A stretch of 64,000 nt of DNA, taken from UBA2638 sp046293135. GTDB lineage: Bacteria > Pseudomonadota > Alphaproteobacteria > Micavibrionales > Micavibrionaceae. Position 1 is the stretch's first letter. Every line of letters starts with the position of its first letter. The position numbers were made by a program, and so were the translations under genes. The stretch spans positions 186,001 through 250,000 of the forward strand of contig JBKBPR010000001.1 in NCBI GenBank assembly GCA_046293135.1, given 5' to 3'. Positions 36,573-45,826 of this stretch are shown piece after piece. The notes under the pieces are model-generated. The model saw only the letters and a list, made by a program, of their open reading frames with translations, searched no databases and was not told the DNA's origin.

Positions 36573-38849
36573 ATGCGGCGGATTTTTGCAAATCGCTGGG
36601 TTCATTTTTTGATTTTGTTTTTCATCTTAATGATGGCTTGTGTTATCAGCGCTACGGATTTTTACGCTCGCAAAGATTTACAGAACTATGCATTTGATAA
36701 TCTCAACAAAGCCTATGAGCGTGCGGTCGCTGATGAGCACCGCGTTCTGATTATCGATATTGATGACGATTCTTTGCGTGCTATTGGTCAGTGGCCTTGG
36801 TCGCGGCTTGATATTGCAAAAATGGTCACCCATCTAACGGATTTAGGCGCGGCGGTGATTGCCTTCGACGGTGTATTGGCTGAGCCTGACCGAACGTCTC
36901 CGGTACATTTTTTATCAAGAGTTGAGAGCCAGGGCGAAGATGAAAGTAGGTCAGAGGCCTTGCGCTCTGTTTTAGAAGATATCCGAGATCATGATGAAGT
37001 GCTTGCAGAGTCTATTAAGGACTCTGGTAAATTTGTTGCAGGTTTTACATTTTCAACATATTCGCAAATCCCTGAAAGTCCCAGGATAGTTAGACCGATT
37101 ATGGCGAGACAAGATGTTAGGGATGTATTTTTGCAAAACGCATCCTCTTTCCAACGCGCAGCCGTTTTTATCCCAGAGCTTGAAAAAGCTTCTGCAGGAA
37201 ATGGAAGCTTTATGGCGGCTCCCGATCATGATGGGGTTCTGCGTTGGACGGGTATGCTGTTTTCTGATCGGGAAAATTTATATCCTTCATTAAGCTTAGA
37301 GGCTTTGCGCGTGGCTTTGATGGATCGGCGCGATAATATTCGTCTTGGAGAAACGCCACAAGATCAGCGCCAACGAATTGATACGGATTTTCGCATTGTA
37401 TTGGGTGATAAAATTATTCCGGTGGAGCGCGATGCAAAACTACGTGTTTATTACCGGACAATGGATCGAGAGCAAGATTATGTTTCCGCTTATCAGGTTA
37501 TTGATCCGGCCTATCATGATGGTGTGCGAGATAGGGTTGTAGGGCGTGTGGTGTTTATCGGCTCCAGCGCTGAGGGCTTAAAAGATTTGCGGAACTCAGC
37601 CATCCGCCCGTTTATTCCCGGCGTTGAAATTCATGCCAATGTAGCTGAGCAAATTTTATCCGATACCTATATATTGCGCCCTGAAATATCCGAAGCGATT
37701 GAGCTCGCTTTTATTTTTGTGGTCGGATTGTTTGTTATATTGCTGGCGCCAATTTTAAATGTCGGGCTTTTGGGGTTGATGTGTGCGGGGTTGATTGGCG
37801 GGATTTCTTACGGATCGATCTATGCATTCTTGGAATACCGCATTTTAATTGATGCGCTTTATCCCGCTTTATCAGTGTTTTTGATTTTTGTGATTTCTGT
37901 TATTCTTAGCTATATCCGCACCGAAGCCGAACGCAAGCAAGTGCGTGATGCTTTTGGTCTTTATATCTCGCCTGACTTTATGAAAGAGTTGGCTGCTGAC
38001 CCCGATAAACTTCAGCTCGGTGGTGAGATAAAAGACCTGACCGTGATGTTTACCGATATCCGCAGCTTTACAACTATTTCTGAAGGATTGACACCACAAG
38101 AGCTTATCGCGCTGATGAATGACTTTCTGACTCCAATGTCTGATCTGGTGATGAGCAATCGCGGCACAATTGATAAATATATGGGCGATGCGATGATGGC
38201 ATTCTGGAATGCGCCGCTGGATGACCCTGAACATGAGCGCCATGCTTGCCGCACCGCTTTGGCGATGAATGATGCGCTTGTGCCGATTAATGAGGCTGTG
38301 AAGAAAAAGGCGGCAGAGATCGGCAAGCCGCCCGTATTGCTGAATGCCGGAATCGGAATTAATACAGGGCCTTGCGCTGTTGGAAATATGGGCTCGAAAC
38401 AGCGTTTTGCTTATTCTGCGTTGGGAGATGCGGTCAATCTGGCCTCGCGCCTTGAGGGGCAGACCAAGAATTACGGCGTGAATATCCTGATTGGCGAAGC
38501 AACAGCGGAAAAAATTTCCGATATGGCTGTGCTTGAAATGGATTTGATACAGGTGAAAGGGAAGACGCAGCCTGTGCGGATTTTTGCGTTATTGGGTGAT
38601 GAGGCATTGGCCGTCCGCGCTGATTTTATGGCTCTTAAGGTGCAGCATATCAAAATGCTTGAAGCCTATCGGGGGCGGGAGTTCAAAGACTGTGCGAAGT
38701 TGGCCAAAGAGTGTCTTGGCGCGTTGGATGGTGTGTTGCAGGGCTATCTTGATGAGTTTTATGATATATACGCGCAGAGGGCGAAAGATTTGCTGAAGAA
38801 GCCACCCCCTGAAAATTGGGATGGTGTGTATGTCGCGACCAGTAAGTGA
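36573..38849 (+). CDS. CHASE2-domain class III adenylate cyclase
   Basis: The protein has an N-terminal membrane helix (about residues 9-27), an extracytoplasmic CHASE2 sensor (to about 375; IDIDDDSLRAIGQWPW and VFIGSSAEGLKDLR are its motifs), three membrane helices (about 378-450) and a class III cyclase domain. The metal-binding Asp residues are in FTDIRSF near 494 and YMGDAMMAFW near 538, and GDAVNLASRLE carries the transition-state Asn. It probably makes cAMP. The gene lies three bases after the HlyD gene, so cyclase and exporter share a transcript. The sensed signal is unknown. Confidence 0.92.
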   Translation: MRRIFANRWVHFLILFFILMMACVISATDFYARKDLQNYAFDNLNKAYERAVADEHRVLIIDIDDDSLRAIGQWPWSRLDIAKMVTHLTDLGAAVIAFDGVLAEPDRTSPVHFLSRVESQGEDESRSEALRSVLEDIRDHDEVLAESIKDSGKFVAGFTFSTYSQIPESPRIVRPIMARQDVRDVFLQNASSFQRAAVFIPELEKASAGNGSFMAAPDHDGVLRWTGMLFSDRENLYPSLSLEALRVALMDRRDNIRLGETPQDQRQRIDTDFRIVLGDKIIPVERDAKLRVYYRTMDREQDYVSAYQVIDPAYHDGVRDRVVGRVVFIGSSAEGLKDLRNSAIRPFIPGVEIHANVAEQILSDTYILRPEISEAIELAFIFVVGLFVILLAPILNVGLLGLMCAGLIGGISYGSIYAFLEYRILIDALYPALSVFLIFVISVILSYIRTEAERKQVRDAFGLYISPDFMKELAADPDKLQLGGEIKDLTVMFTDIRSFTTISEGLTPQELIALMNDFLTPMSDLVMSNRGTIDKYMGDAMMAFWNAPLDDPEHERHACRTALAMNDALVPINEAVKKKAAEIGKPPVLLNAGIGINTGPCAVGNMGSKQRFAYSALGDAVNLASRLEGQTKNYGVNILIGEATAEKISDMAVLEMDLIQVKGKTQPVRIFALLGDEALAVRADFMALKVQHIKMLEAYRGREFKDCAKLAKECLGALDGVLQGYLDEFYDIYAQRAKDLLKKPPPENWDGVYVATSK

Positions 38850-38912
38850 TAATTTGACAGAGATATTAGCTTTTGTTATTGAAATGCTTATAGTTTTTTA
38901 AAAGGATTTATT

Positions 38913-39155
38913 ATGAGTTCAGTTCGAGAAACCTTCTTTGTGTCATGCGGTCATGATTTAGATCAAATAAAGTTATTAGAGTCGTTGTCTCCTCACGCTC
39001 AGGCTGCTTTTTTGGGTGATACGATTGTGGTTAAACTTAAGCCAAAAACACCAGATGATATGAACAGGATTGTTGATTATTTTGGTCAAGATAAGATAAT
39101 AGCAGCCGATGTCATTGCTGATGGTTATTCATTAGCCTATGTTCTGGCAGCTTAA
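38913..39155 (+). CDS. Hypothetical 80-aa protein
   Basis: I do not recognise it. It is a compact, mixed-charge protein with no membrane segment; its predicted beta-alpha pattern (TIVVKLKPKTPDDMNRIVDYF) would suit a small regulatory fold. An AAAGGATT site precedes ATG 38913. It follows the cyclase by 63 bases and converges with the EAL gene with only two bases between the stops. A role with either second-messenger gene is possible but unsupported. Confidence 0.65.
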   Translation: MSSVRETFFVSCGHDLDQIKLLESLSPHAQAAFLGDTIVVKLKPKTPDDMNRIVDYFGQDKIIAADVIADGYSLAYVLAA

Positions 39156-39157
39156 AC

Positions 39158-40366
39158 CTAGAGAACTTTTTTTGTCCAGCCTACGGCGAGTTCCGTGACA
39201 TCTCGCTCACTCATCGGCTTGGCAAAATAATAGCCTTGGCACAGATCACATTCAAGATCGCGCAGAATTTTGCCTTCTGCAGCATGTTCAACGCCCTCGG
39301 CGATTATTTTCATATTCATGTTTTTTCCCATGGCGATGATTGATTTTACAAGTGCCATAGAGGAGTTGTTACTAGTCATTTCACGAACAAAGCTCTGGTC
39401 GATCTTGAGTGTGTCAATCGGAAAATGATGGAGGTAGCTGAGAGAGGAATAGCCAGTGCCGAAATCGTCAATTGAAATCCCCATGCCAGCTTTGCGGCAC
39501 ATATTCAGGGTTTCACGGGCATTGTCGGGTTGTCCCATTAATAGGCGCTCTGTAATTTCCAGATGTACCTGCTGTGGTAAGACATCGCTTTCGCTGATGG
39601 TTGTATAAACGCTATCGACAAAGTCTTCGGAAGCGAAGTCATGGCTGGAAAAATTCACACTCATGAAGAGCTCTTTACGAATTCCAATCTTGTGTTCAAT
39701 GCGTTTGAGCGCAAGCAGAGATTCACGCAATGCCCAACGGCTGGCGGTCACGATTAATCCGCTTTCTTCGATAATTGGGATAAATACACCAGGGGAAATA
39801 AAGCCTTTGTCTTTATGCTCCCAGCGCATAAGTGCCTCAAATCCTGCTATATCGCCTGTCTTAAGGTTAATAATCGGCTGGTAATGCAAACAAATATCTC
39901 GGCTGTCCAAAGCTGATTGAAAATCATTGGCCAACTTTATGGCGTCATAGGCTTTGCTTTCTTGCACAAAACTGACCTCTAAGGCTTCAGGCGGCGGCCA
40001 TGTCTTTGATACACCCGATATTTCTGCGCGCGCTAACATATCGCGATAACGGGTTAAGATCACTTGGGTGGTCATACGAACAACGGGATCGGCGCTGTTT
40101 AGCCGCCTATGAAAATCATCTGCGGTGATTTCAAGAAGCTGACAAGCTTCAATTGCTCTGATAGTAGCTGTGCGTGGCGCTTTATCAACCATGGACATCT
40201 CACCGATCATTGCACCTTGTCCGCGCATGCCGACGATTTGTTCGGTTCCGTCAGCTTTTTGGATGATGATTTCAACGCTGCCTTGCTCAACGATATAAGC
40301 CGTATCGCCCATATCACCTTGCTTGATGATAATTTCGCCAGGTTGAAATGATTTTTGCGAGCCCAT
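39158..40366 (-). CDS. Cyclic-nucleotide-binding EAL phosphodiesterase
   Basis: A cNMP-binding domain occupies about residues 5-115 (GEIIIKQGDMGDTAYIV, MIGEMSMVDKAPRTATI, the phosphate-binding cassette). An EAL domain follows at about 155-395 with GFEALMRW, HLEITERLLM, DDFGTGYSSLSYL and IIAEGVE, all catalytic motifs intact. It should hydrolyse c-di-GMP under control of cAMP or cGMP. There is no membrane segment. It faces the CHASE2 cyclase gene across an 80-aa protein, and the two could form a cAMP-to-c-di-GMP relay. Confidence 0.93.
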   Translation of the reverse strand: MGSQKSFQPGEIIIKQGDMGDTAYIVEQGSVEIIIQKADGTEQIVGMRGQGAMIGEMSMVDKAPRTATIRAIEACQLLEITADDFHRRLNSADPVVRMTTQVILTRYRDMLARAEISGVSKTWPPPEALEVSFVQESKAYDAIKLANDFQSALDSRDICLHYQPIINLKTGDIAGFEALMRWEHKDKGFISPGVFIPIIEESGLIVTASRWALRESLLALKRIEHKIGIRKELFMSVNFSSHDFASEDFVDSVYTTISESDVLPQQVHLEITERLLMGQPDNARETLNMCRKAGMGISIDDFGTGYSSLSYLHHFPIDTLKIDQSFVREMTSNNSSMALVKSIIAMGKNMNMKIIAEGVEHAAEGKILRDLECDLCQGYYFAKPMSERDVTELAVGWTKKVL

Positions 40367-40507
40367 TATGGAATTATCCTAAACTTACCTTATAATAATT
40401 ACTTAGTGCTACTATTATGCCTAACACTCGAAATAATGATAGTACAAAAAGCCTTACTAAAATATTAGCGTTTTTATACACAAAGCCAATTATTTCTATG
40501 CAAATGC

Positions 40508-40535
40508 TTGACAATAGGCGCAGCATGGCGATATT
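40508..40535 (+). promoter_or_regulatory. Candidate rpmJ promoter
   Basis: TTGACA at 40508-40513 and GATATT at 40530-40535 are separated by 16 bases. It lies 42 bases before the rpmJ start, with no other gene between, and is the best sigma-70-like match in the gap. Confidence 0.5.
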
Positions 40536-40576
40536 GTCCGCTATCGTTTAAAAGCTTAAATATCGGGAATATTGAG

Positions 40577-40702
40577 ATGAAAGTCGTAAATTCACTGAAA
40601 ACCCTAAAGGTTAGAGACCGTAATTGCCGCGTTATTCGCCGCAAAGGTCGTCTTTATGTGATTAACAAGAAAAACCCACGCTTCAAGGCGCGTCAGGGTT
40701 AA
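40577..40702 (+). CDS. rpmJ: 50S ribosomal protein L36 (zinc-free type)
   Basis: The 41-aa protein MKVVNSLKTLKVR... ending in NPRFKARQG matches L36 of the alphaproteobacterial form. The CxxC zinc ligands of the classic form are missing; only one Cys (about residue 17) remains. The start at 40577 was chosen because the conserved MKV begins there, and a longer frame from 40508 has no ribosomal-protein residues. It stands alone with its own promoter candidate. Confidence 0.93.
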   Translation: MKVVNSLKTLKVRDRNCRVIRRKGRLYVINKKNPRFKARQG

Positions 40703-40859
40703 TTGTATCGCATCCTTTATATGTCTTACCCGATTTGAGGGCTTAAGGGGATGCGTTTTTAACGTTTGCCCCTTTTCCGCTCGGTAAAAACGATATACAA
40801 CATAAAATAAGAATAAATAGTTTTCTCTAGCCAATAACTGACCGAAACACAGCATACTC

Positions 40860-41900
40860 ATGTTTTCAAGACTCTTTGGTTTTATGTCCGCCGATATGGC
40901 GATTGATCTGGGAACGGCCAACACGCTGGTCTATGTCCGCGATCAAGGTATTGTATTAAATGAGCCCTCAGTGGTGGCCATATCGTATCTTGGCGGTAAA
41001 AAGCAGGTTTTGGCGGTTGGCAATGAGGCCAAGCAAATGCTGGGGCGTACGCCGGGGTCGATTACGGCCACGCGCCCTCTGCGTGACGGGGTGATCGCCG
41101 ATTTTGAAGTCACCGAAGCCATGATTAAGCATTTTATCCGCAAAGTGCATAACCGTCGCTCTTTCGTATCCCCCAAAATGGTGATTTGTGTGCCGTCCGG
41201 CTCAACGGCGGTTGAGCGCCGCGCTATTCAAGAATCCGCTGAAAGCGCGGGAGCGTCTGAAGTTTACCTTATCGAAGAGCCAATGGCTGCCGCTATAGGC
41301 GCGGGTCTACCGGTGACCGAGCCGACTGGCTCGATGGTGGTTGATATCGGCGGAGGTACGACTGAGGTTGCCGTTATTTCGCTGGGCGGGATTGTTTATG
41401 CGAAATCCGTTCGTGTCGGCGGGGACAAGATGGATGATGCAATTATCTCTTATATTCGCCGTGTGCATAATTTGCTGGTCGGGGAAAGTACCGCCGAGCG
41501 GATTAAAAAGGAAATTGGCTCAGCCTGCCCGCCTGCGGATGGTGAGGGGCGGACAATGCAAATTCGTGGCCGTGATTTGATGAACGGCGTTCCGAAGGAG
41601 CTTGTCATTACCGAGCGGCAAGTCTCTGAAAGCTTAGCTGAGCCTGTTGGGCAGATTGTCGAGGGTGTTAAGGTTGCCTTGGAGCATACCGCGCCTGAAC
41701 TTGCGGCTGATATCGTCGATAAGGGTATTGTCCTTACGGGCGGCGGGGCGTTGCTTAAAAATCTTGATCTTGTATTGCGCCATGCGACTGGCCTTGCCGT
41801 AACTTTGGCCGATGACCCGCTTTCTTGTGTGGCGCTTGGGACGGGGCACGCCCTAGAAGAGCGCAAAGCGCTGCGCCATGTTCTTATCGGCTCTTATTAA
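40860..41900 (+). CDS. mreB: Rod-shape actin homologue MreB
   Basis: MreB polymerises under the inner membrane and directs lateral wall growth with RodA and PBP2. DLGTANTLVY near the N-terminus, MVVDIGGGTTEVAV near 160 and VLTGGGALLKNLD near 290 are the actin-type nucleotide motifs. The hydrophobic N-terminal MFSRLFGFMS is a membrane-binding helix. The length of 346 aa is normal. There is no obvious Shine-Dalgarno. It heads the rod-shape cluster. Confidence 0.97.
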   Translation: MFSRLFGFMSADMAIDLGTANTLVYVRDQGIVLNEPSVVAISYLGGKKQVLAVGNEAKQMLGRTPGSITATRPLRDGVIADFEVTEAMIKHFIRKVHNRRSFVSPKMVICVPSGSTAVERRAIQESAESAGASEVYLIEEPMAAAIGAGLPVTEPTGSMVVDIGGGTTEVAVISLGGIVYAKSVRVGGDKMDDAIISYIRRVHNLLVGESTAERIKKEIGSACPPADGEGRTMQIRGRDLMNGVPKELVITERQVSESLAEPVGQIVEGVKVALEHTAPELAADIVDKGIVLTGGGALLKNLDLVLRHATGLAVTLADDPLSCVALGTGHALEERKALRHVLIGSY

Positions 41901-42218
41901 ATAATTCCGTAAATATCATTAGAGATATGCTTGAGTGAAAAGCTCAAGAGATATGTTTTTATTATATAGATCAGTAAATTGGCTTGGAATTTGCAATTCA
42001 ACTGCTCAGTGAAGGAGCAGTGTAAACGAAAAAACAATAATTTTTGCATATAATGTAATTGTTTATGCGCCTTGAGCTATCGGAGCGTATGAAAATTAAA
42101 TTTAATTGCAAATGCTAAGGCTTTGTTGTTGATAAAGAGTTTTAGTTTTGTATGGTACTTTTTGTTTAAAAGAAAAGACGTTACAATTTTAGTATCGCGA
42201 TAATATTTTTAAGGATAA
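41901..42218. other. 318-base AT-rich mreB-mreC gap with two hairpins and a TATAAT box
   Basis: No gene is visible. CTTGAG/CTCAAG (41930-41948, loop TGAAAAG) lies after mreB and could serve as a weak terminator with the T-run at 41956. A seven-pair hairpin ACTGCTC/GAGCAGT is at 42001-42021 with loop AGTGAAG. A perfect TATAAT is at 42049-42054 without a clear -35 box. Together they suggest that mreC has its own promoter. Confidence 0.45.
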
Positions 42219-43091
42219 ATGACTGTTTTGAAAAGACGTCCGCGACATAAAGGTTTTTCTCTTACCGCCCAGCTTGGTTTTTGGGATCGGCCAATTGCTT
42301 CATTAATATTCGCTTTAATTGCTTGTGGGTTCTTAGCACTTTCTGCTGTCAGACCAGCAGTCTTTGATGATGCACGTGCAGGCGCATATAACAGCTTTGG
42401 CTCGGCGCTGGCGGTTATTAGCACGCCTGTTCAGGGCGCATCGGAATTTGTTCGTGGTGTCACGGGACTGGCGGAGATGCAGAAAAAAATAGCCGTTCTG
42501 GAGCAGGAAAATGCTCGTTTGCGTGAATGGTATCAAACTGCTCTGGTGCTGGAGGGGCAAAATCTGGCTTTGCGTGAGTTGCTGAATGTAAAGGTAGAAC
42601 CGAATTACTCTTATGTCACGGGGCGTGTTGTGTCTGATGCGGGCAACGCCTTTGTTAAAAGTCTTTTAGTCAGGGTTGGTAGCGCAGATGGGATAGAAAA
42701 CGGTAACCCTGTTATCTCTGGTGACGGTCTGGTTGGGCGTGTTGTTAATACAGGACGCAATTTTTCGCGTATTTTATTGCTGAATGATATGAATTCCCGT
42801 GTTCCTGTTTTGGTTGAAGCGTTGAATCAACACGCGGTTCTTGCGGGGCAAAACGATACAACGCCTGTTCTGGAGCATATTTCCCGTGATATTGAGCTCA
42901 AAGATGGGATGCGTGTTGTGACCTCTGGTATTGGCGGGTATTTTCCCGCGGGGCTTCCTGTCGGAGTGATTGAGCGCTCTGAAAATGGCCTGCCACGGGT
43001 TATTTTATTTTCAGATGTTCAAAAAATCCAGTTTGCTCGTGTGTTGCAAACTCACGAAGATCCAAATCTTGTGCGTGGTATTGTTGAATAA
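42219..43091 (+). CDS. mreC: Rod-shape protein MreC
   Basis: MreC is a bitopic periplasmic scaffold that activates the RodA-PBP2 pair. One membrane helix lies at about residues 25-43, a coiled coil at about 85-115 (KKIAVLEQENARLREW), and a beta-rich domain with VISGDGLVGRV and the LPVGVIE motif follows. The length of 290 aa is normal. An AAGGA site precedes the ATG. It is separated from mreD by 108 bases. Confidence 0.94.
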   Translation: MTVLKRRPRHKGFSLTAQLGFWDRPIASLIFALIACGFLALSAVRPAVFDDARAGAYNSFGSALAVISTPVQGASEFVRGVTGLAEMQKKIAVLEQENARLREWYQTALVLEGQNLALRELLNVKVEPNYSYVTGRVVSDAGNAFVKSLLVRVGSADGIENGNPVISGDGLVGRVVNTGRNFSRILLLNDMNSRVPVLVEALNQHAVLAGQNDTTPVLEHISRDIELKDGMRVVTSGIGGYFPAGLPVGVIERSENGLPRVILFSDVQKIQFARVLQTHEDPNLVRGIVE

Positions 43092-43199
43092 TATTTGGAT
43101 TGTTTTGGCAGTATTCGCACCATTACGAAGTTATGTCCACGACTTTGTCCCATGAATAATTTGATTGGCGCTGTGGCGGATTTATTTTAAAGTTCGGCT

Positions 43200-43811
43200 A
43201 TGGCCTCCGGTATCCTGACACTTTCGCAAAAAATTGACATTCTGCTGCGCTTTTGTGCGGCTTATGCCCTGATTGTTTGCTTTTTGGCGATGGATGTCAT
43301 TTCCTTCCAGATTCCGTACTTTCAGGATATTCGTCCTTCTTTCACGCTAATGGCACTGTTTTACTGGAGTATTTACCGCCCGACGCTTTTGCCGCCATGG
43401 ATGGCCTTTTTGCTCGGTATTTTGATTGATTTGCTCAGCGGTCTACCGATTGGTCTGACGGCAGTCCTGTTTGTGTTGGCGCAGCGCGTTGTCGTAGATC
43501 AGCGCAAGATTTTTTCGGGGCAGTCATTCTTGAGCGTTTATTTCGGCTATGCGGTAATTGCTGCCGCCGTTTATATTTTGCAGTGGTTTTTATATGGTTT
43601 TGTCATCCTGCAATGGGTTAGTTTTCAGCCTGTTTTGGGCATGATTATTCTGGGCGTGGTGTTTTTCCCGCTGGCATTGCTTCTGATGAATTTAACCCAT
43701 AGGATGCTGCCATCTGAATTTTCAGCGGGTAAGCAGGATGTGCCGCCGCTGCGTTCTAAAAAGAAACATCATAAAAAGCACCACAAGAAACATAAGGCTA
43801 CGATAAACTAA
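43200..43811 (+). CDS. mreD: Rod-shape protein MreD
   Basis: MreD is a small polytopic membrane protein of the elongasome. The product has about five membrane segments across residues 15-170 with the family feature LLPPWMAFLLGILIDLLSG (about 60-80). It ends with a strongly basic tail (KKKHHKKHHKKHK), unusual for the family. The length is 203 aa, slightly above the usual 160-180. Context between mreC and mrdA fixes the call. Confidence 0.88.
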   Translation: MASGILTLSQKIDILLRFCAAYALIVCFLAMDVISFQIPYFQDIRPSFTLMALFYWSIYRPTLLPPWMAFLLGILIDLLSGLPIGLTAVLFVLAQRVVVDQRKIFSGQSFLSVYFGYAVIAAAVYILQWFLYGFVILQWVSFQPVLGMIILGVVFFPLALLLMNLTHRMLPSEFSAGKQDVPPLRSKKKHHKKHHKKHKATIN

Positions 43812-43858
43812 TGCTATAAGCTAATTCTACAAATGAACATAATGAAAAGCCAACTCCG

Positions 43859-45796
43859 ATGAACCGAAAAGAGCAAGATAGCGCTAAAGTTTTTACGCGT
43901 CGCGCCTTTGTGATTGGCGGAATTCAGGGGGCATTGCTCGCAGTTATGGGCGGGCGGCTGGCTTGGCTGCAAATTGCTGAGGGCCGTAAATATAAGATGC
44001 TGGCTGACCGCAACCGTATCAATATCAAGCTGCTTGCGCCTTCGCGAGGTGAAATTTTGGATCGTTATGGTGTAGCGATGGCGGGAAATAGCCAAAACTT
44101 CCGCGTGGTGATTACGCCTGAACATACCAAGGATATCAAAACCTCTCTCTTGAGCTTGCAGAATCACATTGAAATGGATGAGCGTGAAGTGCAGCGCGCC
44201 ATAGAGGCTGCTTCGCGCGTGGCGAAATTTGTTCCCGTTCAGGTTAAGGATGATCTGAGCTGGGAAGAGGTCGCCAAAATTGAGGTCAATTTGCCTGACC
44301 TGCCGGGGCTATCGATTGATGTCGGGGAACGCCGCGATTATCTGTTTGCAGATTCCACGGCGCATTTGATCGGATATGTCGGGGCGGTCAGTGAGTCTGA
44401 GATTGGCGAGGATCGTTTGTTACGCTTGCCGGGGTTTCGTATTGGCAAGTCGGGGATTGAACGGCGCTATGAATCAATTTTGCGTGGCTCTGCGGGGACG
44501 TCGAAAATGGAGGTCAATGTTGTTGGCCGTGAGGTGCGGGAATTGGCGCGAGACAATCCGAAAGACGGCAGTCCCGTTATTTTGAGCGTTGATTCAGGTC
44601 TGCAACATTTCACCCAAGAGCGCCTCAATCAAGAGCAGAGCGCCTCGGCTGTTATTATGGATGCCAAGACGGGCGCGGTCTATGCGCTGGCCTCCAGTCC
44701 AGGCTTTGATCCGAATATTTTCACCAAGGGGCTGCCCGCCTCAGTATGGGAGGAGCTGACCTCCGATCCGCGCAATCCGCTCAGTAATAAGGCGGTAGCG
44801 GGGCAATATCCGCCCGGATCGACCTATAAGATGGTCACGGCGCTGGCGGGGCTTGAATCCGGCGCGATCAAGCCGCATACGCGGGTATTTTGCCCCGGGC
44901 ACTATGATTTCGGCGATAACCGCTTTCACTGCTGGAAAAAGGGCGGGCATGGCTCGGTTGATCTTGTAAAGGCGATATCCGAGTCTTGCGATGTATTTTT
45001 CTATCGCGTTGCGCTTGAATTTGGCATTGATAAGCTGGCAGAGACCTCTCGCCGCATGGGGCTGGGGGCACGGCTTGATTTTGATTTGCCTGAAGAGCGT
45101 CCCGGCCTTATTCCTGACAGAGATTGGAAGCGCGGCTATTTCGGAACATCATGGCAGCCGGGGGAGACGATTGTTGCGAGTATCGGGCAGGGCTATACGC
45201 TGACAACGCCGCTGCAACTCGCTGTGATGACGGCACGGTTCGTCAATGGTGGTCATGCGGTAAAGCCGTGGCTGTATAACTATCAAAACGGTATGCAGAG
45301 AATGGAGGATACGGCTTGGCCATCCATGAATCTTGATCCGGAGCATTTGCGTATCATCAAGCGCGGCATGGATGATGTGGTGAATGGCCCGACGGGAACG
45401 GCGCGCGGTTCGCAAATTCGTCATGAGGGGATGCGGATGGGCGGAAAAACCGGAACGGCGCAGGTCGTCAGGATTACAGCCGCGCAGCGTGCCGCCGGAA
45501 TTCAAAACCGCGATTTACCATGGCGGCAAAGGCACCATGCACTTTTTGTCGGCTATGCGCCGATTGACAATCCGCGCTATGTTGCCTCCGTTGTCGTTGA
45601 GCATGGTGTGAGCGGTTCAGGCAGCGCAGCGCCCTTGGCGCGTGATCTGTTGATTGAAACCCAGAGGCGCAATCCGGCATCCTCAAAAATTATTACGCCT
45701 GACCAGCTTTATAGCGGAAGAAAGCCTGTTCACACGGTGCGATTGCCGCCCTCTATGGCCGCGCTCGGTCAAGATGATGATAAAAATGAAAATTGA
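43859..45796 (+). CDS. mrdA: Elongasome transpeptidase PBP2 (MrdA)
   Basis: PBP2 cross-links lateral peptidoglycan with RodA. An N-terminal membrane anchor lies at about residues 15-37, followed by the pedestal domain (APSRGEILDRYG) and a transpeptidase domain. Motifs: SxxK in PPGSTYKMV with Ser about 321, SCD in ISESCDVFFYR near 379, and KTG at about 530-532. The length of 645 aa is normal. It precedes rodA by 30 bases. Confidence 0.96.
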   Translation: MNRKEQDSAKVFTRRAFVIGGIQGALLAVMGGRLAWLQIAEGRKYKMLADRNRINIKLLAPSRGEILDRYGVAMAGNSQNFRVVITPEHTKDIKTSLLSLQNHIEMDEREVQRAIEAASRVAKFVPVQVKDDLSWEEVAKIEVNLPDLPGLSIDVGERRDYLFADSTAHLIGYVGAVSESEIGEDRLLRLPGFRIGKSGIERRYESILRGSAGTSKMEVNVVGREVRELARDNPKDGSPVILSVDSGLQHFTQERLNQEQSASAVIMDAKTGAVYALASSPGFDPNIFTKGLPASVWEELTSDPRNPLSNKAVAGQYPPGSTYKMVTALAGLESGAIKPHTRVFCPGHYDFGDNRFHCWKKGGHGSVDLVKAISESCDVFFYRVALEFGIDKLAETSRRMGLGARLDFDLPEERPGLIPDRDWKRGYFGTSWQPGETIVASIGQGYTLTTPLQLAVMTARFVNGGHAVKPWLYNYQNGMQRMEDTAWPSMNLDPEHLRIIKRGMDDVVNGPTGTARGSQIRHEGMRMGGKTGTAQVVRITAAQRAAGIQNRDLPWRQRHHALFVGYAPIDNPRYVASVVVEHGVSGSGSAAPLARDLLIETQRRNPASSKIITPDQLYSGRKPVHTVRLPPSMAALGQDDDKNEN

Positions 45797-45826
45797 GAGT
45801 TTTTGAGAAATACGTAAGGCGAAGCC

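Noticed and set aside
40577..40702. L36 without zinc ligands as a novelty
   Set aside because: The Cys-poor form is the usual one in alphaproteobacteria.
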